DNA of 16,351 bases from JAEUPI01 sp035764445 (GTDB taxonomy: Bacteria; Pseudomonadota; Gammaproteobacteria; Burkholderiales; Burkholderiaceae_C): assembly GCA_035764445.1 (NCBI GenBank), contig DASTZF010000109.1:1-16351 (forward strand). The letters run 5' to 3'. Of this stretch, positions 6,221-14,420 are shown one piece after another (the stretch's first letter is position 1; every line of letters starts with the position of its first letter). The translations under genes and the position numbers were made by a program. The notes under the pieces were generated by a model that saw only the letters and a list, made by a program, of their open reading frames with translations, did no database searches and was not told the DNA's origin.

Positions 6221-7837
6221 ATGAGTTGGAACTACGGCCCCGATGTTGCCTTTCGGCGCGAGCGGCACTTCGACGATCGGGTGATGGCATGCATCGCCCA
6301 GCGCCCCTCGGGGCCCTACGAAGCCTTCGAGCGCGCGGTCGCCGCGCGTCCCGATGCCGAGGCGGTCGTCGCAGGCGATCAGCGGCTGACCTATGCCGCA
6401 CTGAACGAGCGTGTCGTGCGCGCAGCGGGCGGGCTCGCCGAGCGCGGCGTGGGTGCCGGCGACCGCGTCGCGCTGCTGCTGGGTAACCGCGTCGAGTTCG
6501 TGACCACGCTGCTGGCCACCCTTCGCCTGGGGGCGATCGCGGTGCCGATGGGCACGCGGCTGCAAGGCCCGGAGATCGCCTACATCGTGCAGCACAGCGG
6601 CGCGTGCGCCATCGTGCACGACGCCGAGCTGGCGTCGCGCCTGCCAGCGGCCGCCGATGCACCGCAGCTACGGCTGCGCGCGTCGGCCGGCGGGCCGGCC
6701 GACGGCAGCGAGCGCTACGAAGCGCTCGAGGACAGCCGCGTCACGTCCGCGGTCCACAGCGCCCCGGAGGAGGCGGTTGCGGTGATCCTCTACACGTCGG
6801 GCACCACCGGTCGCCCGAAAGGCGCGATGCTGACGCGGCTCAATCTCGTGCACTCGATGCTCAACTATGTGCACAGCATGAAGATCGGGCCTCACGATCG
6901 CACGCTGATGGCGGTGCCGGCGAGCCACGTGACCGGCCTGGTCGCCAACGTGATGCTCGCGTGGGCCGCACAGTGCACGTTGGTCGTCATGGCCGAGTTC
7001 AAGGCGCGCGCGTTCCTCGAGCTGGCGGCGCGCGAGCGCATGACTCACACGATCATCGTGCCCGCGATGTACAGCCTGTGCCTGCTGCAGACCGATTTCG
7101 ACCGCTTCGACCTCTCGGCTTGGCGTGCCGGCGGCTACGGCGGCGCGCCGATGGCCGAAGCGACGATCGCTGCGCTGGCCAAGCAACTGCCCGGGCTCGG
7201 ACTGCACAACTGCTATGGCTCGACCGAGACCACGAGCCCGGCGACGATCCTGCCCGCACGCTTCGCGGCCGAGCGCCCCGACAGCGTCGGCTTCGCACTT
7301 CCGGGCGCGGAGATCGTGGTGATGGATGAGTTCGGCCGCGAGGTGCCGCGCGGGACCTCGGGCGAGCTGTGGATCCGCGGCCCGATGGTCGTGCCCGGCT
7401 ACTGGAACAACCCCGAGGCAACGAAGAAGGGCTTCGTCGCCGGCTATTGGCTGTCGGGCGACATCGGCTCGATCGACGAACAGGGCTTCGTGCGCGTGTT
7501 CGACCGCGCGAAGGACATGCTCAACCGCGGCGGCTTCAAGATCTACAGCGTCGAAGTCGAGAACGTGCTGCTGGAGCACCCAGCAGTGGTCGAGAGCGCG
7601 ATCGTCGGCAGGCCCGACCCGGTGCTCGGCGAGCGCGTGCACGCATTCGTCTGCGTGCGGCCCGACGCCGCGGTGCAGGCCGACGAGTTGAAGCGACTGT
7701 GCGCCGAGCGCCTGGCCGACTACAAGGTGCCCGAAACGGTGACGCTGACCACCACGCCACTGCCGCGCAACGCCAATGGCAAGCTACTGAAGCGCGAGCT
7801 GCGTCAGCGGCTGCTCGAGCGCGAGCCGCCAAACTGA
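6221..7837 (+). CDS. Class I adenylate-forming acyl-CoA synthetase (first of two)
   Basis: The product has 538 residues and covers the whole ANL fold. The phosphate-binding loop YTSGTTGRPKG lies at 191-201, the adenylate-binding motif YGSTET at 332-337, LSGD at 411-414 with the ribose-binding Asp following, the hinge segment FDRAKDML near 427-434, and the catalytic lysine Lys521 in PRNANGK. It would activate a carboxylic acid with ATP and transfer it to CoA. The substrate cannot be read from sequence; medium- or long-chain fatty acids, aromatic acids or steroid side-chain acids are all possible. The start lies eight bases after the auxiliary lipoprotein stop, so it is probably cotranscribed with the lipid transporter. 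The ribosome-binding site is weak. All catalytic motifs are intact. Confidence 0.9.
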   Translation: MSWNYGPDVAFRRERHFDDRVMACIAQRPSGPYEAFERAVAARPDAEAVVAGDQRLTYAALNERVVRAAGGLAERGVGAGDRVALLLGNRVEFVTTLLATLRLGAIAVPMGTRLQGPEIAYIVQHSGACAIVHDAELASRLPAAADAPQLRLRASAGGPADGSERYEALEDSRVTSAVHSAPEEAVAVILYTSGTTGRPKGAMLTRLNLVHSMLNYVHSMKIGPHDRTLMAVPASHVTGLVANVMLAWAAQCTLVVMAEFKARAFLELAARERMTHTIIVPAMYSLCLLQTDFDRFDLSAWRAGGYGGAPMAEATIAALAKQLPGLGLHNCYGSTETTSPATILPARFAAERPDSVGFALPGAEIVVMDEFGREVPRGTSGELWIRGPMVVPGYWNNPEATKKGFVAGYWLSGDIGSIDEQGFVRVFDRAKDMLNRGGFKIYSVEVENVLLEHPAVVESAIVGRPDPVLGERVHAFVCVRPDAAVQADELKRLCAERLADYKVPETVTLTTTPLPRNANGKLLKRELRQRLLEREPPN

Positions 7838-7868
7838 CGCTCGCCCACCACGACGGAGAATGCACGCC

Positions 7869-9428
7869 ATGAGCGAAAGAAGCCAGACTCTCGCCGACCT
7901 GCTGCGCCGCACGGCACGGCGCCATCCGCACAAACGCGCGATCGCCTGCGGTGACGTGGCGTGGACCTACGCCGAGTTCGACGCGCTCGTCAGCCGTCTG
8001 GCCGCCGGGCTGCACGCCCACGGCATCGTCAAGAGCACGCACGTCGGGGTGCTATCGCGCAACTCGCACGCCTTCGCCGCGCTGCGCTTCGCGCTGGCGC
8101 GGCTGGGCGCGGTGCTGGTGCCGATCAATTTCATGCTCAAGGCCGCGGAAGTCGCCTACATCCTGCGCCACGCCGGCGTGCGCACGCTGGCAATCGACGA
8201 AGGGCTGACCGACCTCGGCCGCGATGCGGCCCGCCTCGACACGCAGCTGGAGCGCTTCATCGCGCTGCCCGGCGAGACCAGCCGTGAGCCGCAGGGCGCA
8301 GACCTGGTCAGCTTCGCAACGCTAGCCGCCACGCGCGCCGAAACGCCGCCGGTCGAGCTCACGGCCAGCGACCTGGCCCAGATCGTCTACACCAGCGGCA
8401 CCGAGTCGCTGCCCAAGGGCGCGATGCTGTCGCACGAAGCGGTGATCTGGCAGTACACCAGCTGCATCGTCGACGGCGAGATGACCGCCGACGACCTGAT
8501 GCTGCACTCGCTGCCGCTGTACCACTGCGCGCAGCTCGACGTCTTTCTCGGCCCTGCGGTGTACCTGGGCTGCACCAACGTGATCACCGGCGTGCCGTCG
8601 GCCGAGAACCTGCTGCCGCTGCTGCAGCGGCACCGCATCACGTCGTTCTTCGCGCCGCCGACAGTGTGGATCTCGCTGCTGCGCTCGCCGCTGTTCGACA
8701 AGACCGATTTGTCGGCGCTGAAGAAGGGCTACTACGGCGCGTCGATCATGCCGGTGGAGGTGATGCGCGAGATCCAGCGCCGGCTGCCGCAGGTGCGGCT
8801 GTGGAACTTCTACGGCCAGACCGAGATCGCGCCGCTGGCCACCGTGCTGAAGCCCGACGACCAGCTGCGCAAACCCGGCTCGGCGGGCCGGCCCGCGCTC
8901 AATGTCGAGACGCGTGTGGTCGACGACGCGATGCGCGACGTCAGGGTCGGCGACGTCGGCGAGATCGTGCACCGCTCGCCGCAGTTGCTGACCGGCTACT
9001 ACAACGACCCCGAGCGCACCGCCGCGGCCTTCGAGGGCGGCTGGTTCCACTCCGGTGACCTGGCCATCGTCGACGATGAGGGCTACATCAGCGTCGTCGA
9101 CCGCAAGAAGGACATGATCAAGACCGGCGGCGAGAACGTCGCCAGCCGCGAGGTCGAGGAAGCGATCTACGGCCTGACGCAGGTGAGCGAAGTCGCGGTG
9201 ATCGGGCTGCCGCACCCGCGCTGGGTCGAGGCAGTGACCGCGGTCATCGTGCGCAAGCAGGGCCAATCGCTGAGCGAGCAGGACGTGGTCGACTTCTGCA
9301 GCCGCAAGCTTGGCGGCTTCAAGGTACCGAAGGGTGTGGTGTTCGTCGACGCGCTGCCGAAGAACCCGAGCGGCAAGCTGCTCAAGCGCGAGTTGCGCAA
9401 GCAGTTCGAGAAGCACTTCGCGGGTTGA
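7869..9428 (+). CDS. Class I adenylate-forming acyl-CoA synthetase (second), FadD-like
   Basis: The product has 519 residues. Motifs in order: phosphate loop YTSGTESLPKG at 174-184, YGQTE at 315-319, HSGDL at 394-398, DRKKDMIKTGGENV at 411-424, and catalytic Lys503 in PKNPSGK. The phosphate loop carries Glu-Ser where most relatives have Thr-Gly, a variant known in some acyl-CoA synthetases. It is an ANL ligase, probably acting on fatty or similar acids, but the chain length is unknown. It differs widely from the preceding synthetase, so the two are not a recent duplication and likely have different substrates. The ATG at 7869 is preferred over the one at 7860 because GGAG at about 7855 is then correctly spaced (about ten bases). 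It is 31 bases after the first synthetase and ends the six-gene block. Confidence 0.9.
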   Translation: MSERSQTLADLLRRTARRHPHKRAIACGDVAWTYAEFDALVSRLAAGLHAHGIVKSTHVGVLSRNSHAFAALRFALARLGAVLVPINFMLKAAEVAYILRHAGVRTLAIDEGLTDLGRDAARLDTQLERFIALPGETSREPQGADLVSFATLAATRAETPPVELTASDLAQIVYTSGTESLPKGAMLSHEAVIWQYTSCIVDGEMTADDLMLHSLPLYHCAQLDVFLGPAVYLGCTNVITGVPSAENLLPLLQRHRITSFFAPPTVWISLLRSPLFDKTDLSALKKGYYGASIMPVEVMREIQRRLPQVRLWNFYGQTEIAPLATVLKPDDQLRKPGSAGRPALNVETRVVDDAMRDVRVGDVGEIVHRSPQLLTGYYNDPERTAAAFEGGWFHSGDLAIVDDEGYISVVDRKKDMIKTGGENVASREVEEAIYGLTQVSEVAVIGLPHPRWVEAVTAVIVRKQGQSLSEQDVVDFCSRKLGGFKVPKGVVFVDALPKNPSGKLLKRELRKQFEKHFAG

Positions 9429-9435
9429 CGTCCGG

Positions 9436-9458
9436 CGACGAGCGCGTCACGCGCGTCG
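9436..9458. terminator. GC-rich hairpin between convergent genes
   Basis: In the 54-base gap between the second synthetase (plus) and the histidine kinase (minus), CGACG-AG-GCGCG and CGCG-CGTCG can pair as five plus four base pairs around a two-base bulge and a TCA loop. The core GCGCGTCACGCGC is a perfect odd-length palindrome. Neither side has a T-tract, so it is only a candidate bidirectional terminator or 3'-end protector. Confidence 0.35.
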
Positions 9459-9482
9459 ACGGTCCGGCCGCATGGGTCGCAC

Positions 9483-11687
9483 TCACGGCTCGCGCCCCAG
9501 CATCTGGCGCAGCATGCCGTCGAACCTGCGAACGTCGATCGGCTTCGTCAGGAACGCAGCGAAGCCGGCCTCCAGCGCACGAGCCTCCTCGGTCGGCATC
9601 GCGTTGGCTGTCACCGCGACCACCGGAATGGCGCGCGTCTCCTCGTGGTTGCGCAACCGTTGCAGCAGGCCATAGCCGGTGGAGTCCGGCAGGTGAAGAT
9701 CCAGCAGCACGAGGTCGGGCCTGTGAGCGCGCGCGAGGTCGAGGCCCAGCGCCGCCGACGGAGCCGCGATCAGCTTGACGTTCGGATGCCGATCGACGAT
9801 GCCGACCAACAGCTCCATGTTGTCCGGGTTGTCCTCGACGTAAAGCACCTGCGCAGCACGAGCGCCAGCATCGGACGCAAGCGACCCGGGTTGCGTGGTG
9901 CCTGCCGTCGCAGAAGGCAGCAGCTGATCGGATGGCAGCTCGATCCAAAAGCGACTGCCCTGCCCCAGCGTGCTCTGCGCGCCGATGCGACCGTCCATCA
10001 GCTCGGCGAGCCGCTGGCTGATGCTGAGCCCGATGCCGGTGCCTTCGACCGCGCCGCCCTCGGCGCCGAGCCGCGAGAACGGCTCGAACAGCTTCGACAG
10101 CCCTTCCGCCGAGATGCCCTGCCCGGAGTCCTCGACGACGATGCACAGGCGACTCTCGGCGCGCGACTCGGTCGAGATGCGCACCCAGCCGCCGGGCCGG
10201 TTGTACTTCACCGCGTTGGCGCACAGATTCAGCAGGACTTGCTTGATGCGCAGGCGGTCGGCACGCACCACCGAGCCCGCCATCGGCGCCAGCTCGATGC
10301 GCACGCGGTGGGTCTGCGCCAGTGGATTCATCAGCGCCGCAACTTCATGGACCAGGTCCTGGACGCCGATCGGCTCCGGGGACAGCGTCAGCCGTCCGGA
10401 CTCCACGTGCGCCAGGTCCAGCACATCGTTGATCAGGTGCAGCAGGTGCTTGCCCGCGCGCAGGATGTGATCCAGCGACTGCCGCTGCTGCTGCGACGCT
10501 GCGGGGTCGAGCCCCATCAGCTGCGCGAAGCCGAGCACGGCATTCATCGGTGTTCGCAACTCGTGGCTCATGCGGGACAGGAAGTCGCTCTTGGCGCGAT
10601 TGGCGTTCTCCGCGGCATCGCGCGCGATGGTCAGCTGCTGGGTCCGGATCGCCACCTGCCGCTCGAGCTCGCCCTTGCTGCGCGTCAACGCCAGCTCGGC
10701 GCGCTTGCGCTCGCTGATGTCGCGGCTGAGATAAAGCCAGTGGTCACCGCTCGTCGGCACCAGGCGCGCCTCGAACGCGCGTGGCCCGCCTCGATCCGCG
10801 GCCACCTCGTACTCGAGCGCTTGCAGTCGGCGCTGCGACGGCGACAGCAGCGGGGCCGCAACCGTCGGATCCGTCGGCGCGGGAACCAGCTCCAGAGGCC
10901 TACCCTTCAGCGTGTCCCACGAACCTTGCAGGTCGCGGTGAGCGGCATCGCTCACCTCCAGGAAGCATCCCTTCTCATCGAGGACGAACCAGAGGTCCGG
11001 CACCGCCGCCAGCACCGCGACCGCGCGCTCGCGGGCGCGTTGCTCCTGCGCCAGGATCTCGTCGATGCCGCGCAGGCTCCGACGCAGCTGAAAGACCAGA
11101 GCCAGGCCCAGCGCCGCGCACACGAGGGCGAACGTCGCGACGAACACGCGCTCGGCCAGCGCCTGGCGAGCGCGCAGATGCAGGCTCGCCTGCTCGTGCA
11201 GGCGCTGGGTCTGCTGCACGACCACCGTGGCGTACAACGGCTGCAAGTTGACGATGCGTGCCAACGCGAGCGGCTCGCCGCGATGCAGGCGTTCCAGCGT
11301 CTTCAGTTCGTCGCTGGCACGAGCCAGTCGCGCCACGGTGCGAGCGAATTCCGGTGCCGACTCCTTGCGGTGCAGCGCCAGCAACGCGCCGAGCGTGGCC
11401 TGCGCGCGGCCGAAGTCGCGCGTCACGCCAGCGACGAAGGCGGCCTCATCATCGAATCGCTCGAAGGCGCCGGATGTCATCCCTTGCGGTGAGGTCATCG
11501 ACGCGAGCGTGCTGCTCAGCTCGGCGCACATGCTCAGCGCCAGCGCGTGGAACTCTTCTTGCGTGCGGCGCAAGCGGTCGAGCTGTGCGCTCATCAGCAG
11601 ATAGGCGGCCAGCACCAGCAGCGTGCAGAGCGCGACCCCGCCGAGCAGACGCCACAGCTCGCGCTTGACCGGGTGCGTCTGCTTCAC
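9483..11687 (-). CDS. Hybrid sensor histidine kinase with PAS and C-terminal receiver domain
   Basis: The product has 734 residues. Membrane segments at about 13-33 and 181-201 flank a periplasmic helical domain of about 147 residues. A PAS-like domain spans about 220-330 and ends in YLSRDISERKRAE, followed by a coiled coil. The kinase core has phospho-acceptor His375 in FLSRMSHELRTPMN, an N-box with Asn487/Asn491, EDSGQGIS at 519-526, and GTGIGLS at 549-555. The receiver domain starts at VLYVEDN (614-620), with Asp663 in LLDLHLP as phosphorylation site and Lys715 in LTKPID. No DNA-binding output is attached and no separate regulator is adjacent. The GTG at 11687 shares the sequence GTGA with the stop of the binding-lipoprotein gene, indicating coupled translation and probably joint sensing. 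The 62-residue upstream extension seen in this frame is Arg-rich shadow of that gene and was discarded. Confidence 0.92.
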   Translation of the reverse strand: MKQTHPVKRELWRLLGGVALCTLLVLAAYLLMSAQLDRLRRTQEEFHALALSMCAELSSTLASMTSPQGMTSGAFERFDDEAAFVAGVTRDFGRAQATLGALLALHRKESAPEFARTVARLARASDELKTLERLHRGEPLALARIVNLQPLYATVVVQQTQRLHEQASLHLRARQALAERVFVATFALVCAALGLALVFQLRRSLRGIDEILAQEQRARERAVAVLAAVPDLWFVLDEKGCFLEVSDAAHRDLQGSWDTLKGRPLELVPAPTDPTVAAPLLSPSQRRLQALEYEVAADRGGPRAFEARLVPTSGDHWLYLSRDISERKRAELALTRSKGELERQVAIRTQQLTIARDAAENANRAKSDFLSRMSHELRTPMNAVLGFAQLMGLDPAASQQQRQSLDHILRAGKHLLHLINDVLDLAHVESGRLTLSPEPIGVQDLVHEVAALMNPLAQTHRVRIELAPMAGSVVRADRLRIKQVLLNLCANAVKYNRPGGWVRISTESRAESRLCIVVEDSGQGISAEGLSKLFEPFSRLGAEGGAVEGTGIGLSISQRLAELMDGRIGAQSTLGQGSRFWIELPSDQLLPSATAGTTQPGSLASDAGARAAQVLYVEDNPDNMELLVGIVDRHPNVKLIAAPSAALGLDLARAHRPDLVLLDLHLPDSTGYGLLQRLRNHEETRAIPVVAVTANAMPTEEARALEAGFAAFLTKPIDVRRFDGMLRQMLGREP

Positions 11688-12541
11688 AGCAGGCCCTGCG
11701 AGCGCAACACGGCGCGCACCTCGTCGAAGTCCGACGCGTACGCGGGCACGAAGCCCGTGGCGCCTTCGGCGCGCAACGCCGAGCGATCGGTGTCGGTGCT
11801 GGTGTCCAGGTCGAGGAAGGCGTCGATGAGCTCCTGTCGCAGCGACGCCGACAGTTCGCGTCGGCCGGCCCATACGTAGTCGGTGAAGGGTGGCGTTTGC
11901 CAGACCACCCGCAGCAGCGCCGCGGCTGGATCGCCAGCCGCGACGCGTCGGTAGAACACGCTCGCGTTGACGCAGCCGGCATCCGCGTCGCGGCTGGCCA
12001 CGGCACGCAGCGTGGCGTCGTGGTCGGTGGTGAAGGCGACGCTCGCGAAATAGCGTTCCGGGATCACGCCCTGGTCGAGCAGGCGCTGCCGCGCCATCAG
12101 GTGGCCCGATGTGGAGCTGCGGTTGCCGAACGAGAAGCGGACCTGCTTCAGCCCATCGAGATCGTGCGCCTGGGCGTCCTTGCGCACGACGATCACCGAG
12201 GTGAAGCGGAAGTCGATGTCGCGCATCGCCAGCGGAACCGCGCCGTGACGCACGTGTGCCTGTGCGAACGTGACGCCGCCGAAGTAGGCCACGTCGACCT
12301 CACCGCGCCCGAGCCGCTCGACCAGCGACTCGTAGCTCTCGGCGGCGACCCAGCGGCAGGATCGCCTGATCGTTGCACACAGGCGGTTCATCAGCGCTTC
12401 GTGCTGCTGGATCACCTGCCTGGTAGGCTGGTCCGGAATCGCGCTGAAGCGCAGGACATCCGGATCGGGTGGCGGCGCTTGCGTGCAACCGGCCAAGCCG
12501 AGCACGAGCACGCACAACGCCACGGACAGCCGATTGCCCAT
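11684..12541 (-). CDS. PhnD-like periplasmic substrate-binding lipoprotein
   Basis: From the ATG at 12541 the product has 285 residues. The signal peptide has core LSVALCVLVLGLAG and lipidated Cys19. The mature part fits the phosphate/phosphonate binding family (PhnD, PF12974-type): VLRFSAIPDQPTR at the first strand, VDVAYFGGVTFAQAH in the first lobe, then FSFGNRSSTSGHL, the region that binds the anion in PhnD proteins, and DADAGCVNASVFY in the second lobe. No ABC permease or ATPase is adjacent; the neighbour is a histidine kinase that overlaps its stop. That arrangement is known for binding proteins that report ligand to a kinase (TorT/TorS and TtrS are the familiar parallels), so a sensory role is inferred. 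A TTG at 12553 with AGGA upstream is an alternative start adding MKSR. The ligand is unknown. Confidence 0.85.
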   Translation of the reverse strand: MGNRLSVALCVLVLGLAGCTQAPPPDPDVLRFSAIPDQPTRQVIQQHEALMNRLCATIRRSCRWVAAESYESLVERLGRGEVDVAYFGGVTFAQAHVRHGAVPLAMRDIDFRFTSVIVVRKDAQAHDLDGLKQVRFSFGNRSSTSGHLMARQRLLDQGVIPERYFASVAFTTDHDATLRAVASRDADAGCVNASVFYRRVAAGDPAAALLRVVWQTPPFTDYVWAGRRELSASLRQELIDAFLDLDTSTDTDRSALRAEGATGFVPAYASDFDEVRAVLRSQGLL

Positions 12542-12562
12542 TCTCGACTTCAACGGGTCCTC

Positions 12563-12606
12563 AAGGCAGCCATTCTGCCTTCACCCGGCCCGATCAAGGA
12601 TCGGGC
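12563..12606 (-). promoter_or_regulatory. Tandem hairpins in the leader of the binding-lipoprotein gene
   Basis: Two perfect inverted repeats lie side by side. AAGGCAG-CCATT-CTGCCTT (12563-12581) has seven-base arms. GCCCGATC-AAG-GATCGGGC (12588-12606) has eight-base arms and a three-base loop. The first ends immediately next to the likely Shine-Dalgarno (complement of 12558-12562). They may be operators, an RNA leader structure controlling translation, or a terminator for the upstream phaC transcript, although neither is followed by a good T-tract. The pairing is seen directly; the role is unknown. Confidence 0.45.
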
Positions 12607-12746
12607 ACGCGATGGCGACGAGTGAGCGGACGATCGACCCGATGCGCCAGCGCTTCGGCGCCAAGCCGCGAAACGTTCGCAAACCGGCCGCGTCGGCTGC
12701 ACGCTCTCAACCGCGCTTGCGATCGAGATCCATCATCGGCGGAGCG
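12607..12746. other. Intergenic stretch downstream of phaC
   Basis: Between the phaC stop and the tandem hairpins there are about 140 bases with no convincing gene. Short plus-strand readings exist but are continuations of shadow frames across phaC. A promoter for the binding-lipoprotein/kinase pair should lie here or within phaC, but no clear -35/-10 pair was found. Confidence 0.4.
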
Positions 12747-14420
12747 TCACGACCGCTGCAGCACGTACTCCCCCGGCGCCGCGCCCAGCGGCGGATGCTT
12801 CCTGCTGCCCAGCGACTTGGGCGCCGCCTTCATGGCGCCGCCGCGCGCAATCGTCCAGTCGGCCCACACCTCCCACCAGGTGCCGGTCTTCTTGGTCGCC
12901 TTCTCGAGCCAGGCATCGGGTTCGAGCTTTGGCTCGGGGCCGACCCAGTAAGTCGCTTTCGGGTTGCCCGGCGGGTTGACCAGGCTCGCGATGTGACCGG
13001 AGTTGCTGAGCACGAACGTGCACTTGCCACCGAACAGCTGCGCCGAGCGGTAGCACACCTTCCACGGCGTCAGGTGGTCGGTCAGCGCGCCGGTGGCGAA
13101 GACGTCGATGCGCACGCGCCCGATGTCGATCGGCACCCCGAGCACGCTGAGCGCACCGCACTCGACGAGCGGATTGTTCTGGAAGATGTCGAGGAACTGG
13201 CCATGCAGCTTGCCTGGCAGGTTGGTGCCGTCGACGCTCCACGCGAGGATGTCGAACGCCGGTGGGTCCTTGCCCATCAGATAGTTGTTGGCCCAGTAGT
13301 TCCACACCAGGTCGTTGGGGCGCATCCACGAGAACACGCTGGCCAGGCTGCTCGCCGGCAGGATGCCCTTCGACGACGACTTCTTCTTCGCCATCGCCAG
13401 CAGCGGAGCGGCGTTGAAGGTCTGGATCGGCGCCTCGCGGCCCCAGTCGAGCAGCATCACGCCGAAGCCGGCGGCGCCGACGCGCGTGTCCTTGCGTGCG
13501 GCCATCACCGCGAGCATCAGCGTGTTGATGATGCCGCCGGCGCACATGCCCAGCGTGTTGACCTGCTTGCTGCCGCTCACCTCGCCGACCGCGTCGACCA
13601 GGTCGAGGCAGGTCTGCACGTAGTCGTCGAGGCCCCAGTGGCCGTGCTCCTTGGTCGGGTTGCGCCAGCTGGTCATGAACACCGGCACCCCGCGCGACAG
13701 CGCGTACTCGACGAAGCTGCGCTGCGGCGCGATGTCGAGGAAGTAGTACTTGCCGATCGGTGGCACGATGATCAGCGTCGGCTGCGTGCACACCTGCGCG
13801 GTGGTTGGTTGGTACTGGATCAGCTCGGCCATCTCGTTGCGGAACACCACCGCACCCGGCGTGGCCGCGAGGTTCTCGCCGACCTTGAAGGCGCCGGGCT
13901 TGACCTGGCTCGGCATGCCCTTGTTGTGCACGATGTCGCCGAGCATGTTCTTGGCACCGTCGATCAGGCTGCCACCGCCGGTCTCCATCGCGCGCTTCAG
14001 CGCGGCTGGGTTGCCGAGCAGCGTGTTGGTCGGTGCCAGCGAGCTGGTGATCACGCCGCTGAGAAAACGCGCGCGCTCGCGCGCTCGCCAGTCGGGCCGG
14101 TTCTCGGCCAATTGGTCGACCGCGTCGCAGAACGCCATGTAGCCCTGCCCGAGCCGCCGGTACAGCGGATGGTCGCGCCACGCGGCGTCGGCGAAGCGCG
14201 AGTCCTTGGCGGGCAGCTCGCGCTCGCTGAGGCCCAGCATGATGCGCGCCCATTCGCCGTACAGCTGCGTCGATGCACTCGCCAGGCCCGCGATGTCGAT
14301 GCCGAACGGGCCGGCACCCGTGGTCTCGTGCGGAGCTTCGATGGCGTGCTGCTCGGTTTCTATGCTGGCGATTTGCGCGCCCGACGTGTCGGGCTCGCTG
14401 CTGCTGCGACGCTTGACCAT
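12747..14420 (-). CDS. phaC: Polyhydroxyalkanoate synthase, resembling the Pseudomonas (class II) type
   Basis: The product has 557 residues, the usual size for single-subunit PHA synthases. It polymerises 3-hydroxyacyl-CoA into storage polyester on cytoplasmic granules. The N-terminal region carries the family block with SLAPTNTLLGNPAALKR near 127-143. The lipase-like box GMCAGG places nucleophile Cys293; Asp448 (GALTDHLTPW) and His476 (SNSGHIASL) complete the triad. The conserved Trp lies in SWMRPNDLVWNYW (364-376). Stretches such as MPSQVKPGAFKVGENL, ELIQYQPTT and FGGKCTFVLSNSGHI resemble, from memory, the medium-chain Pseudomonas synthases more than Cupriavidus PhaC. A basic/Ser patch AKKKSSSKG (344-352) is unusual. 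The ATG at 14420 has AGGAG seven bases upstream; the longer reading was rejected. It is divergent from a depolymerase gene. Synthase identity is secure; class and chain length are inferred. Confidence 0.95.
   Translation of the reverse strand: MVKRRSSSEPDTSGAQIASIETEQHAIEAPHETTGAGPFGIDIAGLASASTQLYGEWARIMLGLSERELPAKDSRFADAAWRDHPLYRRLGQGYMAFCDAVDQLAENRPDWRARERARFLSGVITSSLAPTNTLLGNPAALKRAMETGGGSLIDGAKNMLGDIVHNKGMPSQVKPGAFKVGENLAATPGAVVFRNEMAELIQYQPTTAQVCTQPTLIIVPPIGKYYFLDIAPQRSFVEYALSRGVPVFMTSWRNPTKEHGHWGLDDYVQTCLDLVDAVGEVSGSKQVNTLGMCAGGIINTLMLAVMAARKDTRVGAAGFGVMLLDWGREAPIQTFNAAPLLAMAKKKSSSKGILPASSLASVFSWMRPNDLVWNYWANNYLMGKDPPAFDILAWSVDGTNLPGKLHGQFLDIFQNNPLVECGALSVLGVPIDIGRVRIDVFATGALTDHLTPWKVCYRSAQLFGGKCTFVLSNSGHIASLVNPPGNPKATYWVGPEPKLEPDAWLEKATKKTGTWWEVWADWTIARGGAMKAAPKSLGSRKHPPLGAAPGEYVLQRS

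Noticed and set aside
6221..9428. Recent tandem duplication of the two acyl-CoA synthetases
   Set aside because: They share only ANL-wide motifs; lengths, N-termini and phosphate loops differ, so they are distant relatives rather than a duplication.
9645..11492. 615-codon plus-strand open frame opposite the histidine kinase
   Set aside because: Composition is dominated by Arg, Gln, His and Leu without motifs; the minus strand holds an intact kinase with all boxes.
11688..11873. Upstream extension of the histidine kinase by 62 residues
   Set aside because: These residues are an Arg-rich shadow of the binding-lipoprotein gene; the GTG overlapping its stop gives a normal membrane segment at the N-terminus.
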